Below are positions 7,292 to 14,024 of a stretch of DNA of 16,380 nt, piece after piece (positions within the stretch are counted from its first letter, which is position 1; each line of letters starts with the position of its first letter). The DNA is from Burkholderiales bacterium (lineage in GTDB: Bacteria; Pseudomonadota; Gammaproteobacteria; Burkholderiales; SG8-39): assembly GCA_027457185.1 (NCBI GenBank), contig DAIDTN010000044.1:1-16380 (forward strand). The letters run 5' to 3'. The translations under genes were made by a program, and so were the position numbers. Under the pieces are notes generated by a model that was not told the origin of the DNA, ran no database searches, and saw nothing but the letters and a program-made list of their open reading frames with translations.

Positions 7292-7297
7292 TATATT
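7292..7297 (+). promoter_or_regulatory. Possible -10 element upstream of the 63-aa gene
   Basis: TATATT matches the sigma-70 -10 consensus at 5 of 6 positions in otherwise GC-rich sequence, 44 nt before the start of the small gene and just after the rph hairpin. No good -35 hexamer is visible at the proper distance. The call rests on the -10 and position alone. Confidence 0.25.
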
Positions 7298-7341
7298 GAA
7301 AACAGGCAGGCGATGCGATTCAACACCATCCGGGGAAACAC

Positions 7342-7533
7342 ATGACCGACAAACAATTCCAGCAGCTTTTCGCGGCGCAACTGGCACAGATCGCCTTGCT
7401 GCAAGCGATCGAGGCCAACGTCTCGTTCATCGCGCACAAACATGTCCCGACCGACAGAATTCACCCGAACTGGAAAAAGGCGCGGGAATTGCTCGAACAG
7501 GCGCTGGGGGAACTCGACCCCGCCGCGGAATGA
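7342..7533 (+). CDS. Small protein of unknown function (63 aa)
   Basis: I do not recognise this protein. It is predicted to be largely helical: an N-terminal Gln/Ala/Leu-rich amphipathic segment (KQFQQLFAAQLAQIALLQAI), then FIAHKHVPTDRIHPNW, then an acidic amphipathic helix (KKARELLEQALGELDP). There are no Cys, no signal peptide and no transmembrane segment. The ATG has a good SD (GGGG about 8 nt upstream), and codon use looks like the neighbours, both favouring a real gene. It sits alone between rph and the convergent GGR-family gene, with its own possible -10. Function cannot be inferred from context. Confidence 0.6.
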   Translation: MTDKQFQQLFAAQLAQIALLQAIEANVSFIAHKHVPTDRIHPNWKKARELLEQALGELDPAAE

Positions 7534-7602
7534 ATGCCGGCAATGCGTGCTTAAAGTAATTCTTTTCCGCGGCGCGCCCGCTTAGCGCCGGTGGATGCCG
7601 AC

Positions 7603-8715
7603 TTATGTCAGCCCCGCCTGGTGCGCGTGCAAAAACCAGCGATCCAGCACGACGCGCCGGGTAAACCAGCCGCTGCCCAATAGCGCCCTGGCAAGCGCGT
7701 TACGCAGAAACCCGGGAATCATGTCCCCGGTCGGGGCCACCTCGGGCCCGAAACGCGCGCGTAGCCGGTTCGCGTAAGCCTGCAGCCGCTGACGCCGGTA
7801 ATCTTCCCCGGCTTCCACAACGGCGGCGGCAGCGATCAGTCCGGACTCGATCGCCGGGCGTATGCCTTCGCCGCTTTCCGGGTAGGCCAGCCCGGCTGCA
7901 TCGCCGACCAGCAGCACGCCGTCATCCAACAGTTTGCGCCGCGAATGCCCGTACTGGAGATAGGCATGGCCGTGGAATTTGCCGGGGACGTTCCCCGGGA
8001 TTCTGCCGCGTTGTCTGAGGAAACCGCAAAAATCCCCGAGTTGTTCCGCCAGACCCTGGTTCCCTTCCCGGCCGAGCCCGATATTGAGGTAATCGCCTTT
8101 GCGAAAGCACCAGCCATATCCCTTGAGATCGCGGCAGAAGTAGAGTTCAGGCGTATCCGCGCGGACTCGGCACTCGGCGAGTTGTTGCGGATTCATCTCG
8201 AATTCGATTTCCTTCGCCGTCACTGCGGGCTCGCTGGCGCCGAGCTTCGCCCCCAGGAAACGGGCCACCGGGCAGAAATGCCCGCCCGCGCCGATGATCA
8301 AGGGGGTGGTGATGGCGTCGTTGACCAGCCAGTGTCCGCCGCGTCTCTCCAGCGATTTCAGCGATTCGCCGAGCCGCGTGCGCGCACCCGCGCGCTGCAG
8401 CAGATAGGCGTCGAACTCGCAGCGCCGTATGCCGAAACTAACGGTGCGCCGATAGCGCGTCTCGACTTCAGCGCCATGGATCAGACCGGTGCGGAACGCC
8501 GTTATCGGCTGTAGCACGTGCTCCCTGGCATACGCTTCGGTATCGAGTTGCAGCGCCTGCACCACCGCCGGGGTGATCCAGCCGGCGCATACCTTATCGC
8601 GCGGAAACAGCGCCTTGTCCAGCACCATCACCGCCATGCCGTGCTGGCGCAGTTTCCACGCGCAGGACGAGCCCGCGGGGCCGCCGCCGACGATCAGCGC
8701 GTCACAGGTTTCCAC
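7603..8715 (-). CDS. Geranylgeranyl-reductase-family FAD-dependent oxidoreductase
   Basis: A 370-aa flavoprotein of the GGR/ChlP-like family, whose members reduce isolated double bonds in isoprenoid chains of lipids or pigments. The N-terminal dinucleotide-binding motif ALIVGGGPAGSSCAW lies at 6-20. DKALFPRDKVCAGWITP follows, the conserved region after the first fold. The second FAD motif is VLLVGDAAGLAYPESGEGIRPAIESG. The start is GTG 8715, four codons after the in-frame TGA of the CFA-synthase-like gene. No upstream start is possible and no strong SD is seen, so translation is probably coupled. The substrate is unknown; pairing with a lipid methyltransferase suggests an acyl or isoprenoid chain in the membrane. 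A halogenase or hydroxylase-type flavoprotein is less likely. Confidence 0.85.
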   Translation of the reverse strand: METCDALIVGGGPAGSSCAWKLRQHGMAVMVLDKALFPRDKVCAGWITPAVVQALQLDTEAYAREHVLQPITAFRTGLIHGAEVETRYRRTVSFGIRRCEFDAYLLQRAGARTRLGESLKSLERRGGHWLVNDAITTPLIIGAGGHFCPVARFLGAKLGASEPAVTAKEIEFEMNPQQLAECRVRADTPELYFCRDLKGYGWCFRKGDYLNIGLGREGNQGLAEQLGDFCGFLRQRGRIPGNVPGKFHGHAYLQYGHSRRKLLDDGVLLVGDAAGLAYPESGEGIRPAIESGLIAAAAVVEAGEDYRRQRLQAYANRLRARFGPEVAPTGDMIPGFLRNALARALLGSGWFTRRVVLDRWFLHAHQAGLT

Positions 8716-8724
8716 CGGCTGGAT

Positions 8725-10014
8725 TCAGCTGGAGTAAAGGTATTGCCTGGTCCACGGAATCCGGTTCTGGCCGGAGCGGGTGAAACTCACCTGAAATAGC
8801 TGCATGTCGCCGGACCGGAACGCGGGGAGGGAGCCGGGCAGGTACAGGCGCCAGGCGCGCGCGAACCCAGGGTCGAACATTTGCGCGACGCGCTCGGCAT
8901 TGGCCTCGTAGCGTGCGAGCCAGTGCTCCAGCGTCTTGGCGTAATGCAGCCGCAGGTTCTCGACATCGAGGACGGAGAAACCGAACGGCTCGAAGATCTG
9001 CATCATTTGCGACAGGCTCGGCGGACAGGCGCCGGGAAATATATTGCGCTCGATCCATGGGGTGATCGGACTGGGATGATCGCGGCCGATGGAATGGATG
9101 AGCCCGCGGCCGGTGTGCTTGAGGCAGCGGTCTATAAGCGCCCCCAGGATCTGGTACTGGTCCACCCCGACGTGCTCGAGCATGCCGACCGACACGAAGG
9201 CGTCGAATTCGCCGTCGGCGTTGCGGTAGTCGTCCTCGATGAACTGCACCTGAGCGTCCAGGCCCTCGGCGCGTGCGCGCTCCCGCGCGTAAGCAATCTG
9301 CTCTTTGGATATGTTGTAGGCTTTAACCGTTGCGCCGTAGTGCCGTGCCATGTGCAGCGCCAGGGCGCCCCAGCCACAGCCGGTCTCGATCACCGTTTCG
9401 CCGGGCGCGAGGCGCAATTTGCGGCACACATAGTCGAGCTTCGCCGCCTGCGCCTGCTCCAAGCCCATCGCCGGGTCGGGAAAATAGGCGCAGGTGTACA
9501 CCATGTCGCGGTCGAGCCAAAGCCTGTAGAAATCGTTGCCTATGTCGTAATGATGGTGGATATTGCGCCGCGCCCGCGGCAGCGTGTTGCGCAGCGAAGC
9601 GTTGAACGGCGCCAGCAGCTTCTGCCCGATCCGGCCCTGCTCGGTGCGCGGCAGCGCTCGATAGATCGTTTCGAGGCAATCCACCAGATTTCCCTGCACC
9701 TCGATGCGCTCCGCGGTGTACATTTCGCCGAAACCGAGCTCGGGGTTGGCTATCAGTTTCAGCAATGCGCCGCGGTCGCGAATCAGCACTCGCGCTAGCG
9801 CAGGTTTCCCCAGGCTCGCGATTTCCTGCCCATCCCACAACACCAGATCCAGGGGTGGATTGCCGAGGGACTCCATCATCCGCACGAGCAGCAGCTTTTC
9901 CGCGGAGAAAACCTTGCTGATCAAGGCCGGTCGCGACCCGCTTTCGCGCGTTTGACGATCGGCACCTGCGCCTGCCGCTTTAGCAGCGTACGCCTGGGTT
10001 CGCTCTTGGCTCAT
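8725..10014 (-). CDS. cfa: Cyclopropane-fatty-acyl-phospholipid synthase family methyltransferase
   Basis: A 429-aa SAM-dependent enzyme of the CFA-synthase family, which adds a methylene carbon across double bonds of membrane phospholipid acyl chains. Residues matching those known to matter in E. coli Cfa are all present: Cys175 (YTCAYF), Glu280 (MLEHVG), His307 and Ile309 (LIHSIG), and Tyr358 (LHYAKTLEHW). The SAM site is VIETGCGWGALALHMA. HYDIGNDFY and WIERNIFPGACPPSL are also typical. The ATG at 10014 was chosen over an upstream Met at 10083 because GAGGTG sits about 5 nt before it. An N-terminal tail of about 30 polar residues precedes the fold. The GGR-family gene starts 9 nt after its stop in the same frame. 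Cyclopropanation is the default function; a methylene or methyl product made with the reductase is possible. Confidence 0.9.
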   Translation of the reverse strand: MSQERTQAYAAKAAGAGADRQTRESGSRPALISKVFSAEKLLLVRMMESLGNPPLDLVLWDGQEIASLGKPALARVLIRDRGALLKLIANPELGFGEMYTAERIEVQGNLVDCLETIYRALPRTEQGRIGQKLLAPFNASLRNTLPRARRNIHHHYDIGNDFYRLWLDRDMVYTCAYFPDPAMGLEQAQAAKLDYVCRKLRLAPGETVIETGCGWGALALHMARHYGATVKAYNISKEQIAYARERARAEGLDAQVQFIEDDYRNADGEFDAFVSVGMLEHVGVDQYQILGALIDRCLKHTGRGLIHSIGRDHPSPITPWIERNIFPGACPPSLSQMMQIFEPFGFSVLDVENLRLHYAKTLEHWLARYEANAERVAQMFDPGFARAWRLYLPGSLPAFRSGDMQLFQVSFTRSGQNRIPWTRQYLYSS

Positions 10015-10159
10015 GCTGACACCTCGGATTCGTAACACACCGTTGCCGGGAACATCTTCGCACGCCTGCGCGCTGCGGTGCAACTTGGGCGCGCCGCAGA
10101 CTCGTGCATTCCGGCGCGCGTTCTTCTACGCCGCTAGACGGTCATCGCACGCGTGCTCT
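10015..10159 (-). promoter_or_regulatory. Gap upstream of the CFA-synthase-like gene
   Basis: The 145 bp between the methyltransferase stop and the CFA-synthase start contain the latter's SD (GAGGTG). A weak sigma-70-like pair, TTGCAC and GAAGAT 18 nt apart, ends about 38 nt before the start on the minus strand. The match is poor. I see no terminator hairpin with a T-run, so the upstream methyltransferase could be read through into cfa. Confidence 0.25.
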
Positions 10160-10879
10160 TCATGATGGCGCAAACGCCGGTTCCGGAATTTCGGCCACGC
10201 CTTGCTTGTTGTTTCTGGCCTCGACCATGGTCGAAAAATCAAAAAGATTTACCGGGCATATGTTCATGGCGTCCAGGCCGGTTTGACCGAGAAACCGGTC
10301 GAGCGAAAAATCCGGGCGAAATCCGAGTTGCTTCGACAGCGGCGCAAGCAGGCGTTCGACGCGCCTGAGGATGGGATTGCGGCTGTGAAAGTGGTTCACT
10401 ATGAAAATCTGCCCGTCGGGCTTGCACACCCTGCGCATCTCGTCGACCAGGCGCGCCGGATTTGGAACCACGGAAGCGACATACATGGCGACCACTTTGT
10501 CGAAGCTGTCGTCCTCGAACGCCATGTTCTCCGCGTCCATGACCATCAGCTGAGCCGCGTTTTCGCGCCTGCTTCGCGTTAGGCGATCGCGGGCCTGATC
10601 GAGCATATCGCGCGAAATATCGATGCCGACGACACTCACGTCCTGCGGATACAGCGGCAGGGAAAGCCCGGTACCCACGCCCACTTCCAGAATCCGTTCC
10701 CCCGGTGCACACTCCATTCTGTCGACTATCGCCCTGCGCCCGGGCTGAAACACGGCCCCGAAGCAGACATAGTAAAAGTTAAAGCGCGCGTAGCGCCGGT
10801 AGGCTTGTTCTATCGCTGCGATGTCCAAACGTGTCCCCTTCTTCCAATCGGATGCGGCGAGTTGCGCACGCCTTCTCAT
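10160..10879 (-). CDS. PmtA-like SAM-dependent methyltransferase (phospholipid N-methyltransferase type)
   Basis: A 239-aa class I methyltransferase resembling the Rhodobacter-type phosphatidylethanolamine N-methyltransferase PmtA, which methylates PE towards phosphatidylcholine. The hallmark YRRYARFNFYYVCFGAVFQPGRR precedes the SAM motif ILEVGVGTGLSLPLYP (core LEVGVGTG at 64-71). VVGIDISRDMLDQAR and VMDAENMAFEDDSFDKVV follow, then VCKPDGQIFIVNHF. No transmembrane segment is evident, as in soluble PmtA. The ATG at 10879 is preferred over an in-frame Met at 11011 because AAGG lies 5 nt upstream and the upstream residues are low-complexity and Arg-rich. It is the first of three minus-strand lipid-related genes and diverges from the aminotransferase. 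A ubiquinone- or small-molecule-methylating role cannot be excluded. Confidence 0.8.
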   Translation of the reverse strand: MRRRAQLAASDWKKGTRLDIAAIEQAYRRYARFNFYYVCFGAVFQPGRRAIVDRMECAPGERILEVGVGTGLSLPLYPQDVSVVGIDISRDMLDQARDRLTRSRRENAAQLMVMDAENMAFEDDSFDKVVAMYVASVVPNPARLVDEMRRVCKPDGQIFIVNHFHSRNPILRRVERLLAPLSKQLGFRPDFSLDRFLGQTGLDAMNICPVNLFDFSTMVEARNNKQGVAEIPEPAFAPS

Positions 10880-11018
10880 TCTACCTTCAGCTTCGACCCT
10901 ACGCCGCCTCCCGGCGCCGCCTTTGACATTGGTCACGAACGCAACAATCGCGACTTCAGCGCGGCTGAACCGGTTGCGTGCTAAATTGCCGCTTTTGCAA
11001 AACATAGTCAAGAATTAA
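10880..11018. promoter_or_regulatory. Divergent intergenic region, methyltransferase / aminotransferase
   Basis: This 139-bp region should hold promoters for both directions and turns AT-rich near the aminotransferase end (about 10975-11018). On the minus strand TTGACT matches a -35 at 5 of 6 positions, with CAATTT 17 nt later as a poor -10. On the plus strand AAGAATTAA directly before the ATG offers only a weak SD. No operator palindrome stood out. Confidence 0.35.
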
Positions 11019-12215
11019 ATGAACGGCAACAGCCATGAGCGTATCCCCGGCGACCGCTTCCTGCACTCCCCGGGTCCCACGCATATTCCCGCCGAGGTGC
11101 TCAACGCCATGCACCGCCAGCCGATGGACCACGGCGACCCGCGGCTCGAGCAGATTATCGCCGCCTGCGAGACCGGCCTGCGACGCGTGCTGCAAACCGA
11201 TCGCGCCGACGTCTTCATGTACATCGCCAACGGCCACGGCGCGTGGGAGGCGACCATCGAAAACCTGCTCGCGCCCGGGCAGGCGGTGCTGATTCCGGGC
11301 AGCGGACATTTCTCCGAGCAGTGGGCCCTTCAGGCCAAGGCGACCGGGCGACGCGTGATCAGCACACCTTACCGCGAGGGCTTTCCGATCGACCCGAACG
11401 ACGTCGAACAGGCGCTGCGCGCCGACAATAAGCGCGAGATCGTCGCGGTGTTCGCCGTGCATACCGATACCGCGAGCAGCGCTACCTGCGACCTGAAGGC
11501 GATGCGCGCGGCGATCGATGCCGCCGGCCACCCGGCGCTGTTCGTGGCCGACGTCGTCGCGTCGCTTGCGGCCGCGCCGTTCGCGATGGATGCGCTCGGC
11601 GTCAACGTCGCAGTAGGCGCTTCGCAAAAGGGGCTGATGTGTCCACCAGGCCTGAGCCTGGTCGCAATCGACGCACGCGCAGGCGAGATTGCGGCGAGCA
11701 ATTCCACGTCGCGCTATTACTGGGACTGGGGACGGCGCAAGGCCGATTACAGTTACCGGAAGTTCTGCGGCACCGCGCCGCAAAACCTTTTGTTTGGGCT
11801 CGAGGCCGCGCTCGCGCTCCTCGAGCGCGAGGGCCTGGCGGCGGTGCATGCGCGCCACGCCTTGCTCGCGCGCGCGGGGCAGGCAGCGGTCGAATGCTGG
11901 TCGCAGGCAGGGGCGGTATCCCTGCACTGCCGCGTGCCCGAGGCGCGTTCGGTCTCGGTCACCACCATCGACGTGCGTCCCGGCATCGATGTCGAAGCGC
12001 TGCGCAGCGTCGCGCGCGAGCGGTTCCAGGTCGCGTTCGCCGGCGGCCTCGGCCCGCAGACCGGGCGCGCATTCCGCATCGGACACCTCGGCGACGTCAA
12101 TGCCGCGATGGTTCTCGGCTGCCTGGCGGGCGTCGAGGCCGCGATGCTGGTGCAGGGCATCCCCTTCGGCCGCGACGGCGTGCAGAAGGCCGTGGATTGC
12201 CTGGTAGCGGGCTGA
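11019..12215 (+). CDS. Class V PLP aminotransferase, alanine/serine-glyoxylate type
   Basis: A 398-aa PLP-dependent fold-type I aminotransferase of the AGT/SGAT/aspartate aminotransferase family, cytoplasmic. Such enzymes move an amino group from alanine, serine or aspartate to glyoxylate or pyruvate. Family motifs are HSPGPTHIPAEVLNAM at 16-31, NGHGAWEATIENLL (71-84), HPALFVADVVASLAAAPF with the PLP-pyridine Asp178, and GASQKGLMCPPGL with the PLP lysine Lys204. The C-terminal GGLGPQTGRAFRIGHLGDVN is also typical. The ATG at 11019 fits the family N-terminus but has a weak SD. The threonine aldolase gene starts 19 nt downstream, which suggests joint work around glycine and glyoxylate. Amino donor preference cannot be read from sequence. 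Confidence 0.92.
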   Translation: MNGNSHERIPGDRFLHSPGPTHIPAEVLNAMHRQPMDHGDPRLEQIIAACETGLRRVLQTDRADVFMYIANGHGAWEATIENLLAPGQAVLIPGSGHFSEQWALQAKATGRRVISTPYREGFPIDPNDVEQALRADNKREIVAVFAVHTDTASSATCDLKAMRAAIDAAGHPALFVADVVASLAAAPFAMDALGVNVAVGASQKGLMCPPGLSLVAIDARAGEIAASNSTSRYYWDWGRRKADYSYRKFCGTAPQNLLFGLEAALALLEREGLAAVHARHALLARAGQAAVECWSQAGAVSLHCRVPEARSVSVTTIDVRPGIDVEALRSVARERFQVAFAGGLGPQTGRAFRIGHLGDVNAAMVLGCLAGVEAAMLVQGIPFGRDGVQKAVDCLVAG

Positions 12216-12234
12216 TGCGAAATGGCTGGGGACC

Positions 12235-13263
12235 GTGAGGAACGATAAGACCGGCAAGCTGATCGATGTGAGGAGCGACACCGTCACGCGCCCGAGTGCC
12301 GCGATGCGCGCCGCCATGGCCGCGGCCGAGGTCGGCGACGATGTCTACGGCGACGACCCGACGGTCAATCGCCTGCAGGAGCGCGCGGCCGAGCTGTTCG
12401 GCCACGAGGCGGCGCTGTTCGCGCCCTCGGGCACGCAGAGCAACCTGATTGCGCTGCTCGCGCACTGCCAGCGCGGCGACGAATACCTCGTCGGCCAGGA
12501 CGCGCATACCTACAAGTACGAGGCCGGCGGCGGCGCCGTGCTCGGCAGCATTCAGCCGCAGCCGATCGCCCACCAGGCCGACGGCAGCCTCGCGCTCGCC
12601 GACATCGAGCGCGCGATCAAGCCGGACGATTTCCACTTCGCGCGCAGCCACCTGCTCGCGCTGGAGAACACCTTCGGCGGGCGCGTGCTCCGGCCCGCCT
12701 ACATGGAGGCGGCGACCGGGCTCGCGCACCGGCGCGGCCTCGCCACCCACCTGGACGGCGCGCGCATTTGCAATGCGGCCGTGAAGCTCGGCATCAGTCC
12801 GCGCGAGGCGGCGAAAGGCTTCGACAGCGTCTCCGTATGCCTGTCCAAGGGTCTGGGCGCGCCGGTCGGCTCGGTGCTGTGCGGCAGCCGTGCGTTCATC
12901 CGGCAGGCGCTGCGCTGGCGCAAGATGCTGGGCGGCGGCATGCGCCAGGCCGGCATACTCGCGGCGGCGGGCCTGTACGCGCTCGAGCACAACATCGCGC
13001 GGCTGGCCGACGACCATGAAAACGCAGCGCGACTCGCGCGAGGTTTGTCGGACATTGCGCAACTCAAGGTGACCGCGCCCGAGACCAACATGGTCTTCGC
13101 GGACATAGAGGCCGAGCAGTGTCTCTCGCTGGAGAATGCGCTCGGACGCAGGGGCATACTCGCTCAAGTCGACCCGCACATGCGCATCGTGCTCCACCTG
13201 GATGTTTCCCGGACGGATGTGGACCGGATCATTGCCGCGTTCAAGGAATTTTTCGCCGCTTGA
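12235..13263 (+). CDS. ltaE: Low-specificity L-threonine aldolase
   Basis: A 342-aa PLP enzyme that cleaves L-threonine or L-allo-threonine to glycine and acetaldehyde. Motifs are DVRSDTVTRPSAAMRAAM at 11-28, DDVYGDDPTVNRLQ, LFAPSGTQSNLIAL, His91 in QDAHTYKYEAGG (PLP-stacking position), HLDGARI with Asp174, and SVCLSKGLGAPVGS with the PLP lysine Lys205. Length is close to E. coli LtaE. The start is GTG 12235 with GGGGA a few nt upstream; no ATG lies nearby in frame. It follows the aminotransferase by 19 nt and is probably co-transcribed. Together they could interconvert glyoxylate, glycine and threonine. Confidence 0.95.
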   Translation: MRNDKTGKLIDVRSDTVTRPSAAMRAAMAAAEVGDDVYGDDPTVNRLQERAAELFGHEAALFAPSGTQSNLIALLAHCQRGDEYLVGQDAHTYKYEAGGGAVLGSIQPQPIAHQADGSLALADIERAIKPDDFHFARSHLLALENTFGGRVLRPAYMEAATGLAHRRGLATHLDGARICNAAVKLGISPREAAKGFDSVSVCLSKGLGAPVGSVLCGSRAFIRQALRWRKMLGGGMRQAGILAAAGLYALEHNIARLADDHENAARLARGLSDIAQLKVTAPETNMVFADIEAEQCLSLENALGRRGILAQVDPHMRIVLHLDVSRTDVDRIIAAFKEFFAA

Positions 13264-13358
13264 CCTGTTGGAGCAGCGGGCGCAGTGCGGTGCGCGCGAT
13301 AGCCGCCTTTGCGCCCAACGACTGAACGCGCGCTTCCGGCGCGGCGGCGCAGCCGCGG

Positions 13359-13364
13359 TAGAAT
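13359..13364 (+). promoter_or_regulatory. Possible -10 element directly upstream of rdgB
   Basis: TAGAAT matches the -10 consensus at 5 of 6 positions and ends only 6 nt before the rdgB ATG. A transcript from it would begin at or very near the start codon, giving a leaderless mRNA. This agrees with the lack of an SD before rdgB. The would-be -35 zone is GC-only and holds a 6-bp dyad (CGCGGC 13340-13345 / GCCGCG 13352-13357), so the match is partial. Confidence 0.35.
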
Positions 13365-13370
13365 GCGCTC

Positions 13371-13973
13371 ATGAAAAAACTCGTCATCGCCAGCAGCAAC
13401 GCCGGCAAGCTGCGCGAAATCCGGGCCATGCTCGAGCCGCTGGGCTGCGAGGTGCTGAGCCAGGCCGGACTGGGCATCGCCGATGCGGAGGAGCCGCATC
13501 TCACTTTCATCGAGAATGCGCTGGCGAAAGCGCGCCACGTGGCTGAACGCTCGGGCCTGCCGGCGCTGGCGGACGATTCCGGGGTGTGCGCGCTCGCGCT
13601 CGGCGGCGAGCCCGGCGTGCATTCCGCGCGCTATGCCGGCGATTCGGCTAGCCGGGAGGAGCGCGACGCGCGCAACAACGCCAAGCTCGTGGCCGCGCTC
13701 GCCGCTTTCTCCGACCAGCGCGCCTACTATTATTGCGCCATGGTACTGGTGCACCATGCCGCCGATCCGCAGCCGCTGATAGGCGAAGGCTACTGGTGGG
13801 GCGAAATCAGGGCCGAAGCGCGCGGCCGCAACGGCTTCGGCTACGATCCGCATTTCTATCTGCCCGAACTGGGCAATACCGCGGCGGAGCTCGATTCCGA
13901 GACCAAGAACCGCTTGTCGCACCGCGGCCGGGCGCTGCGCCAGCTGGTGGAAAAATTGCGCAGCTTTCCATAA
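13371..13973 (+). CDS. rdgB: dITP/XTP pyrophosphatase (Ham1/RdgB)
   Basis: A 200-aa nucleotide-sanitising enzyme that hydrolyses dITP, ITP and XTP to monophosphates and PPi, keeping deaminated purines out of DNA and RNA. Family motifs are VIASSNAGKLREI near 5-17, LTFIENALAKARH, GLPALADDSGVCALAL with the catalytic Asp, and GRNGFGYDPHFYLPEL; SHRGRAL closes the fold. Length is normal. The ATG at 13371 is fixed by the family N-terminus MKKLVIASSN. No SD is apparent, and a -10-like TAGAAT lies 6 nt upstream. It precedes hemW, the same order as in many proteobacteria. Confidence 0.97.
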   Translation: MKKLVIASSNAGKLREIRAMLEPLGCEVLSQAGLGIADAEEPHLTFIENALAKARHVAERSGLPALADDSGVCALALGGEPGVHSARYAGDSASREERDARNNAKLVAALAAFSDQRAYYYCAMVLVHHAADPQPLIGEGYWWGEIRAEARGRNGFGYDPHFYLPELGNTAAELDSETKNRLSHRGRALRQLVEKLRSFP

Positions 13974-14024
13974 GCTATGCCGGCCTGAAGCATAAGCGTC
14001 GCTTCGCCTCGGGGCGGCGCAAGC

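Noticed and set aside
7570..7590. CGGCGC/GCGCCG dyad in the convergent gap between the 63-aa gene and the GGR-family gene
   Set aside because: Only a 6-bp stem with a 9-nt loop and no T-run on the correct side in either direction, so it is not supportable as a terminator.
8881..9798. Plus-strand 305-codon frame opposite the CFA-synthase-like gene
   Set aside because: No family resemblance. The opposite strand encodes a protein with all CFA-synthase key residues.
10880..11011. Longer N-terminus of the PmtA-like methyltransferase from an upstream Met
   Set aside because: The extra 44 residues are Arg/Gly-rich and not family-like. AAGG 5 nt before the ATG at 10879 supports the shorter start.
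10956..12317. Minus-strand 453-codon frame opposite the aminotransferase, and a similar 366-codon frame at 12097-13197 opposite ltaE
   Set aside because: Both are Arg/Ala/His-rich shadow frames opposite genes with intact PLP-enzyme motifs.
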